A DNA stretch of 64,000 nucleotides from positions 248,001 to 312,000 of the forward strand of contig NZ_JACHGN010000005.1 in the NCBI RefSeq assembly GCF_014202315.1, read 5' to 3'. The stretch is from Thermocatellispora tengchongensis. GTDB lineage: Bacteria; Actinomycetota; Actinomycetes; Streptosporangiales; Streptosporangiaceae. Positions 59,765 to 64,000 of the stretch are shown here, piece after piece. The notes under the pieces are model-generated. The model was not told the origin of the DNA. It searched no databases and worked only from the letters and a program-made list of their open reading frames with translations. Position numbers and translations under genes: made by a program. Each line of letters begins with the position of its first letter. Positions within the stretch are counted from its first letter, which is position 1.

Positions 59765-60703
59765 TCAGTCGTAGAAGCCGAGGCGGCGGAGCTGCTTGGG
59801 GTCGCGCTGCCAGTCCTTGGCGACCTTGATCCGCAGGTCCAGGTAGATCCGGGTGCCGAGCAGCGCCTCGATCTGCTTGCGGGCGCGGGTGCCGACCTCC
59901 TTCAGCCGCTCGCCGCGGTGCCCGATCACGATCGCCTTCTGCGAGGGGCGCTCGACGAACATGTGGGCGTAGACGTCGAGCAGGTCGTCGCGGCCCTCGC
60001 GGGGCGCCATCTCCTCCACCACGACCGCGATCGAGTGGGGCAGCTCGTCGCGCACGCCCTCCAGCACGGCCTCGCGGATCAGCTCGGCGACCAGGACCTG
60101 CTCGGGCTCGTCGGTCAGCTCGCCGCCGGCGTACAGCGGGGGGCCCTCGGGGAGGCGATCGACGAGCAGGCCGGTCAGCACGTCGAGCTGCTCGCCGCGC
60201 TGCGCCGAGACCGGGACGATCTCCGCGAACTCCGCGAGCTGCGACACCGCGAGGAGCTGTGCGGCGACCTGCTCGCGGGAGGCGAGGTCGGTCTTGGTGA
60301 CGATCGCCAGGACCGGGGTCTTCTTCACCGCGGCCAGCTTCTCGGCGATGAACCGGTCGCCCTTGCCGATCGGCTCGTCGGCGGGCACGCAGAAGCCGAT
60401 CACGTCCACCTCGGTCAGGGTGGACAGCACCAGGCTGTCCAGCCGCTCGCCGAGCAGGGTGCGCGGGCGGTGCAGGCCGGGCGTGTCGACGATGACGAGC
60501 TGGGCGTCGGGGCGGTGCACGATGCCGCGGATGGCCCGGCGCGTGGTCTGCGGCTTGGACGAGGTGATCGCCACCTTGGTGCCGACCAGCGCGTTCATCA
60601 GCGTGGACTTGCCGACGTTCGGCCGCCCCACGAAGCACGCGAACCCGGCGCGGAACCCCGGCGGGGCCTCGCCCGGCAGTGTGGGCTGCGGCGGCGCGGT
60701 CAT
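59765..60703 (-). CDS. era: GTPase Era
   Basis: 312 residues. G1 GRPNVGKST, G2 TTRRAIRG, G3 DTPGLH, G4 TKTD and a C-terminal KH domain (QKAIVIGHRGERLKEVGTRARKQIEALLGTRIYLDLRIKVAKDWQRD). Era binds 16S rRNA in small-subunit assembly. The start ATG overlaps the stop of the upstream cytidine deaminase-like gene by ATGA. ureD is convergent with a 34-base gap and no terminator hairpin. Confidence 0.96.
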   Translation of the reverse strand: MTAPPQPTLPGEAPPGFRAGFACFVGRPNVGKSTLMNALVGTKVAITSSKPQTTRRAIRGIVHRPDAQLVIVDTPGLHRPRTLLGERLDSLVLSTLTEVDVIGFCVPADEPIGKGDRFIAEKLAAVKKTPVLAIVTKTDLASREQVAAQLLAVSQLAEFAEIVPVSAQRGEQLDVLTGLLVDRLPEGPPLYAGGELTDEPEQVLVAELIREAVLEGVRDELPHSIAVVVEEMAPREGRDDLLDVYAHMFVERPSQKAIVIGHRGERLKEVGTRARKQIEALLGTRIYLDLRIKVAKDWQRDPKQLRRLGFYD

Positions 60704-61026
60704 CGCAGCGTGCCGTCGGGCCCGGCGGTGAACAGGGCCTTCGCGCCGAGGTCGGTCACGGCGGCCCGGTCGGCCTCGCTCGGCCCCTCGCCCGCGGTGA
60801 CCAGCGCGGCGGCCTCCAGCGACTCCGCGCCGCTCGACACGGCCATGGCCACGGCCACCTGGAGCGCCGACAGGGTCAGCGAGGGCAGCGCGACGTTGGT
60901 CGCGGAGTAGGTGCGGCCGGTCTCGTCGCGCACCGCGGCCCCCTCGGCGGCGCCGGTACGGGCGCGGGCGGCGCGCGCCAGCGTGATGATCTTGTTGTCC
61001 TCGGGGTCGAGCGTCGCCTCAGTCAC
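60700..61026 (-). CDS. Cytidine deaminase-like protein lacking the zinc motifs
   Basis: 108 residues with the CDA fold pattern KIITLARAARARTGAAEGAAVRDETGRTYSATNVALPSLTLSALQVAVAMAVSSGAESLEAAALVT. The canonical zinc-binding HAE and PCxxC motifs are absent, so it should not deaminate. The homologue before era is a conserved actinobacterial feature (I recall similar Streptomyces genes); it may be a regulatory or structural pseudoenzyme. The ATGA overlap with era couples the two. Confidence 0.82.
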   Translation of the reverse strand: MTEATLDPEDNKIITLARAARARTGAAEGAAVRDETGRTYSATNVALPSLTLSALQVAVAMAVSSGAESLEAAALVTAGEGPSEADRAAVTDLGAKALFTAGPDGTLR

Positions 61027-61035
61027 GGCTCTAGG

Positions 61036-61734
61036 TTACTCAGCCTCGCCGGTGACCTTGGCCGTGACGGCCCTGGCGAAGGCCGCGGTGCGCGCCGGGT
61101 CGGCGGTGTCCACACCCGTGTGCACCATTGAGATCAGCGTCTGACCGGCGTGGACGAACACCAGGTGCATCTCGTACGGGTAGCCGTCGAGCCTTCCCCG
61201 CAGCCGTGCCCCCCGGGCGCCGTCGGCCAGGTCCCCCACCTCCAGCGGCGCCAGGGTGAAGGAGGTGCCGCGCCCGGGGTCCTGGCGGCGAGCGGGCCGG
61301 GCCCTGCCGCACTCGTCCAACGCGTCCCTGAGCGCGTCGAAGGCGTCGCCGGCGCCGCCCGCGTACCCGGCGACGGCCGCGCTCGCGTACTCGCCGACCC
61401 GATCGCCGTCGAAGGCCACCGCGGCCCGGACCCGGGGCCGCTCCCCCGGCGGACGCCCGGCGGCGGCGTCCAGCAGCGCCCGGCACTCCGCACCGGCGGC
61501 CCGGAACGGCGGGCGCCACGCCTCACGAGGCCGGGCGGAGAACCCCTCCGGCAGCCCCTCCACCGCCTCCAGCAACCCCCGCACCGCGGCCCGCTCCTCG
61601 CGCACCGGCGCCTGCCCGAACGTCGGCCCACCGGCACCGCACCCGGCCAGCACCCCGCAGGCCACCAGCCCCCACGCCAGCCCCCAACTACACCGCCGAC
61701 TACACCGCCGACTACATCGCCCCAAAGCCCCCAT
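61036..61734 (-). CDS. Putative lipoprotein
   Basis: About 232 residues from the ATG at 61734 (an in-frame GTG at 61752 is also possible). The N-terminus has a CSRRCSRRCSWG stretch encoded by 12-bp repeats, then a hydrophobic stretch ending in the lipobox GVLAGC. The mature part (EWRPPFRAAGAECRALLDAAAG...YPYEMHLVFVHAGQTLISMVHTG) is of unknown family. It lies nine bases before the cytidine deaminase-like gene, in the era operon. Confidence 0.7.
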   Translation of the reverse strand: MGALGRCSRRCSRRCSWGLAWGLVACGVLAGCGAGGPTFGQAPVREERAAVRGLLEAVEGLPEGFSARPREAWRPPFRAAGAECRALLDAAAGRPPGERPRVRAAVAFDGDRVGEYASAAVAGYAGGAGDAFDALRDALDECGRARPARRQDPGRGTSFTLAPLEVGDLADGARGARLRGRLDGYPYEMHLVFVHAGQTLISMVHTGVDTADPARTAAFARAVTAKVTGEAE

Positions 61735-62006
61735 GAGACGCACATACCCCACGCGGTCCCCGCTCTACGCACGCTCGTCGCGCCGAGCATCCCCTTCCCG
61801 ATCACCATGGGCACGGTCACCATCCGGGCCGGGAGTGCCGGAGCAACGCCGGACCTTCCGCGCGACGGGATGACGGCGGGCGCCGGAACCCACGACTCCC
61901 CCCCCGCTGCGGGCCTGATGTGGAGGCTCACGGAGGACACGGTCCTGCGCGAGGCGCACCCGGGTGGCATCACCCCCGGTCACAGCGGCACCGCACGCGA
62001 CAAACC

Positions 62007-62117
62007 CGCTTCGCGGACGGCGACGGCGGCACCGCCCGGACCGACTGCCTGATGGTCGATGCCGGCTCGGCGGTGAGCGCCCGGCTGTGGGCGCCGCAGC
62101 TCGAGAACACGGCCTGA
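62007..62117 (+). pseudogene. Possible C-terminal remnant of an FG-GAP/VCBS-type repeat protein
   Basis: The frame reads RFADGDGGTARTDCLMVDAGSAVSARLW...ENTA-stop, resembling the consensus D-x-D-G-x-x-x-x-D-L-L-V-V-D-x-x-G of extracellular VCBS repeats. No upstream domain or start is intact. Its TGA (62115-62117) is inside the first repeat unit. Tentative. Confidence 0.25.
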
Positions 62118-62214
62118 GAAGGCGGCCTGAGAAGGCGGCCTGAGAAGGCGGCCTGAGAAGGCGGCCTGAGAAGGCGGCCTGAGGAAGCGGCCCGAGAAAA
62201 CGGCCTGAGAAAAG
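62111..62214. repeat. 13-bp tandem repeat starting at the remnant's stop codon
   Basis: Five perfect copies of ggcctgagaaggc (62111-62175) followed by three diverging ones. The TGA of the remnant at 62115-62117 is in the first unit. Confidence 0.95.
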
Positions 62215-62218
62215 GCGA

Positions 62219-62259
62219 AAGGACGCTCCCGCCCACCCAGCAAGGGCGGGAGCGTCCTT
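62219..62259. terminator. Strong bidirectional hairpin
   Basis: Perfect 16-bp arms AAGGACGCTCCCGCCC / GGGCGGGAGCGTCCTT with a 9-base loop. The plus-strand sequence continues TAAACC and the minus strand TCGCC, so neither side has a long U tract. It probably ends transcription from the remnant and from the corC-type gene. Confidence 0.85.
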
Positions 62260-62449
62260 AAACCCAACGAGCGCGTCACGGCCGGTCGCCCGGCCGCGAC
62301 GTCACTCGTATCCCCCCGGGCCGCCCTTGCCCGATACCCCTTCCGGCTCGGGCGCCCCTGTCGCGACTCCCGGAGCAGCGGGCGTCGCATCTACATATAA
62401 GCGGCGACGGCTTGCAATCCACTTACAAGGGACTTGCCGGGCAGATGGA

Positions 62450-63754
62450 TCAGTCGTGCTCGGCGGCGGCCGCGACCTTGGCGTCGTCGGAGCCGGCGAC
62501 CCGGCGGACGACGACCGTGCTGATCCGGTTGCGGCGTCCGGCCAGGCTCTCGGCGGTGAGCCGCAGGCCCTCCACCACGGCGGTGGAGCCCGCGATGGGG
62601 ACCCGGCCCAGGGCGTGTGCCAGCAGGCCGCCCACGGTCTCCACGTCGTCCACGTCGATCTCGGTGTCGAACAGCTCGCCCAGCTCGTTGACCGTGAGCC
62701 TGGCGGTCACCCGGACCGAGCCGTCGGCCAGCCACTCGACGCGCGGGGCCTCCTGGTCGTACTCGTCGGTGATCTCGCCGACGATCTCCTCCAGGACGTC
62801 CTCGATCGTGACCAGGCCGGCGGTGCCGCCGTACTCGTCGATGACGATGGCGAGGTGGATCTGGCGGGCCTGCATCTCGCGCAGGAGCTGGTCGATGGGC
62901 TTGCTCTCGGGCACGTACGTCGCCGGCCGCATCTGGGTCTCGACCCGCTCGGCGCCGCCGCCGTCGCCGGCCTCGTGCACGCGGCGCACGATGTCCTTCA
63001 GGTAGGCGATGCCGATCACGTCGTCCTCGTTCTCGCCCACCACCGGGATGCGGGAGAAGCCGCTGCGCAGCGCCAGCGACAGCGCCTGGTTCAGCGTCTT
63101 GCCGCGCTCGATGAAGACCATGTCGGTGCGCGGCACCATGACCTCGCGCACCAGGGTGTCGCCCAGCTCGAACACCGAGTGGATCATCTCGCGCTCGTCG
63201 GGCTCGATCACCCGGCGCTCCTCGGCCAGATCCACCAGGTCGCGCAGCTCGGCCTCGGAGGTGAACGGGCCCTCGCGGAAGCCCTTCCCGGGGGTGAGCG
63301 CGTTGCCCAGCAGGATGAGGAGCTGGGGCAGCGGGCCGAAGATCCGGGTCAGGCCGTACACGATGGGGGCGCTGGCCAGGGCGATGGGCTCGGCGTGCTG
63401 GCGGCCCAGCGTACGCGGTGAGACGCCCACGATCACGTAGCTGACCACCACCATGGCCGCCGCGGCGGCGGCGTAGGCCCAGCCCTGGTCGCCGAGCAGG
63501 TCGATGAAGAGCAGCGTGGCGATGACCGTGGAGACCAGCTCGCAGCACAGCCGCAGCAGGAGCAGCAGGTTGAGGTAGCGCGGCGGATCGGCCACCACCG
63601 CGCGCAGCCGCCGGGACCCGCGCCGGCCCTCACGGACGAACTCCTCCGCGCGCACCCGCGAGATGCGGGTGAGCGCGGTCTCCGCACTGGCGATCAGGCC
63701 GCCGATCACGACGAGGACTACGGCGGCCAGCACCCATGCGTTGGCCGAACTCAC
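62450..63754 (-). CDS. CorC/HlyC-family CBS-domain membrane protein
   Basis: 434 residues: an N-terminal DUF21/CNNM-like membrane domain with four helices (about 7-160), a tandem CBS pair ([17 protein letters not shown]... and [36 protein letters not shown]) near 195-325 and a C-terminal CorC_HlyC domain. Members act in magnesium homeostasis. The GTG at 63754 overlaps the ybeY stop as GTGA. The gene order ybeY-corC type-era is conserved in actinobacteria. Confidence 0.92.
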   Translation of the reverse strand: MSSANAWVLAAVVLVVIGGLIASAETALTRISRVRAEEFVREGRRGSRRLRAVVADPPRYLNLLLLLRLCCELVSTVIATLLFIDLLGDQGWAYAAAAAAMVVVSYVIVGVSPRTLGRQHAEPIALASAPIVYGLTRIFGPLPQLLILLGNALTPGKGFREGPFTSEAELRDLVDLAEERRVIEPDEREMIHSVFELGDTLVREVMVPRTDMVFIERGKTLNQALSLALRSGFSRIPVVGENEDDVIGIAYLKDIVRRVHEAGDGGGAERVETQMRPATYVPESKPIDQLLREMQARQIHLAIVIDEYGGTAGLVTIEDVLEEIVGEITDEYDQEAPRVEWLADGSVRVTARLTVNELGELFDTEIDVDDVETVGGLLAHALGRVPIAGSTAVVEGLRLTAESLAGRRNRISTVVVRRVAGSDDAKVAAAAEHD

Positions 63755-64000
63755 GGTTCCGGCCGCACCTCCCGCCACGATTCGAGCAGTTCGGCCTGAA
63801 GGCCGAACATCTCGGCGTGTTCCTCGGGCTCGGCGTGGTCATAGCCGAGCAGGTGCAGGATGCCGTGGGTGCACAGCAGCTCCAGCTCCTCGCGGGCGCC
63901 GTGCCCGGCCTCGGCCGCCTGTTTGGCCGCCACCTGCGGGCACAGCACCACGTCGCCGAGCAGCGCGGGGTCGGACGGGGCGTCGGCCTCCTGCCGGCCC
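63751..64000 (-). CDS. ybeY: Endoribonuclease YbeY, N-terminus beyond the window
   Basis: 83 residues at the C-terminal end, ending ...[70 protein letters not shown]. The zinc motif H-G-x-L-H-L-x-G-Y-D-H is visible ([11 protein letters not shown]). YbeY acts in 16S rRNA 3'-end maturation. The start is outside the window. Confidence 0.95.
   Translation of the reverse strand, partial: GRQEADAPSDPALLGDVVLCPQVAAKQAAEAGHGAREELELLCTHGILHLLGYDHAEPEEHAEMFGLQAELLESWREVRPEP

Larger units (their letters stand above)
61735..62219. other. Spacer with gene remnant and tandem repeats
   Basis: No intact gene. A plus-strand remnant ends at 62117, directly inside a tandem repeat, and a strong hairpin follows. 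The long frames across 61750-62050 are shadows without family features. Confidence 0.5.

Overview
The window is about 73% G+C, with strong G/C at third codon positions, frequent GTG starts, many ATGA/GTGA overlaps and start codons lying right at predicted transcription starts. It is an actinomycete chromosome. The minus-strand backbone (ybeY, corC-type, era, leuA, recO, uppS, glyS, ppdK, dgt, dnaG, sigma factor), with znuACB-zur on the plus strand, follows the order I know from Streptomyces. Details such as the missing ureE and the gene 3'-end repeats suggest a Streptosporangiales-type genus, but that placement is inference and untested. I see no rRNA, tRNA, CRISPR array, prophage or complete insertion sequence.

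Layout. 0-11 kb: a glycosidase, the sigma factor, DNA primase, a lipoprotein with a peptidase M23 fold, dGTPase and pyruvate phosphate dikinase (PPDK). 11-18.5 kb: an acetyltransferase with a broken frame, a two-component system, and an operon of a 57-residue secreted peptide, MoxR ATPase, DUF58, VWA and an HtrA-like protease. 18.8-24 kb: glyS, a small monooxygenase-fold protein, a BtrH-like protein and a gene-poor 1 kb. 24-28 kb: zinc uptake (znuACB) with its repressor zur, an EamA exporter and a CGNR regulator. 29-34 kb: a small membrane protein, uppS, recO and a two-gene CDP-alcohol phosphotransferase locus. 34-38 kb: an Lrp regulator with a dimethylargininase and ornithine aminotransferase, then a PhoD-like phosphatase. 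38-42 kb: glutamate dehydrogenase, a secreted trypsin-like protease, and a TetR regulator divergent from an epimerase-like enzyme. 43-49 kb: two paralogous lipoproteins, two acetyltransferases, a beta-hydroxyacid dehydrogenase-type enzyme, leuA with a leucine-rich leader peptide, and a DUF2630 gene. 50-60 kb: the urea transporter urtABCDE divergent from urease ureABC-ureFGD. 60-64 kb: era, a cytidine deaminase-like pseudoenzyme, a lipoprotein, a corC-type gene and ybeY, cut by the window end.

How genes work together. Urea is imported by Urt and hydrolysed by urease. Zinc import sits under a Zur box that overlaps its promoter. DDAH and RocD form a short route from methylated arginine or a similar guanidino compound through citrulline/ornithine-type metabolites toward glutamate semialdehyde, under a likely local Lrp regulator. 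Glutamate dehydrogenase lies next to this nitrogen block.

The most unusual signal is not a protein. At six or more gene 3' ends (dgt, the 22.7 kb membrane gene, the CGNR gene, the trypsin-like protease, the 49 kb acetyltransferase and an apparent gene remnant at 62.1 kb) the last codons plus the stop codon are reiterated as a short tandem array running into the intergenic region. Unit length differs at each locus (13, 15, 15, 31, 42 and 44 bp) and the sequences are unrelated, so this looks like a recurrent process acting at stop codons rather than a spreading element.
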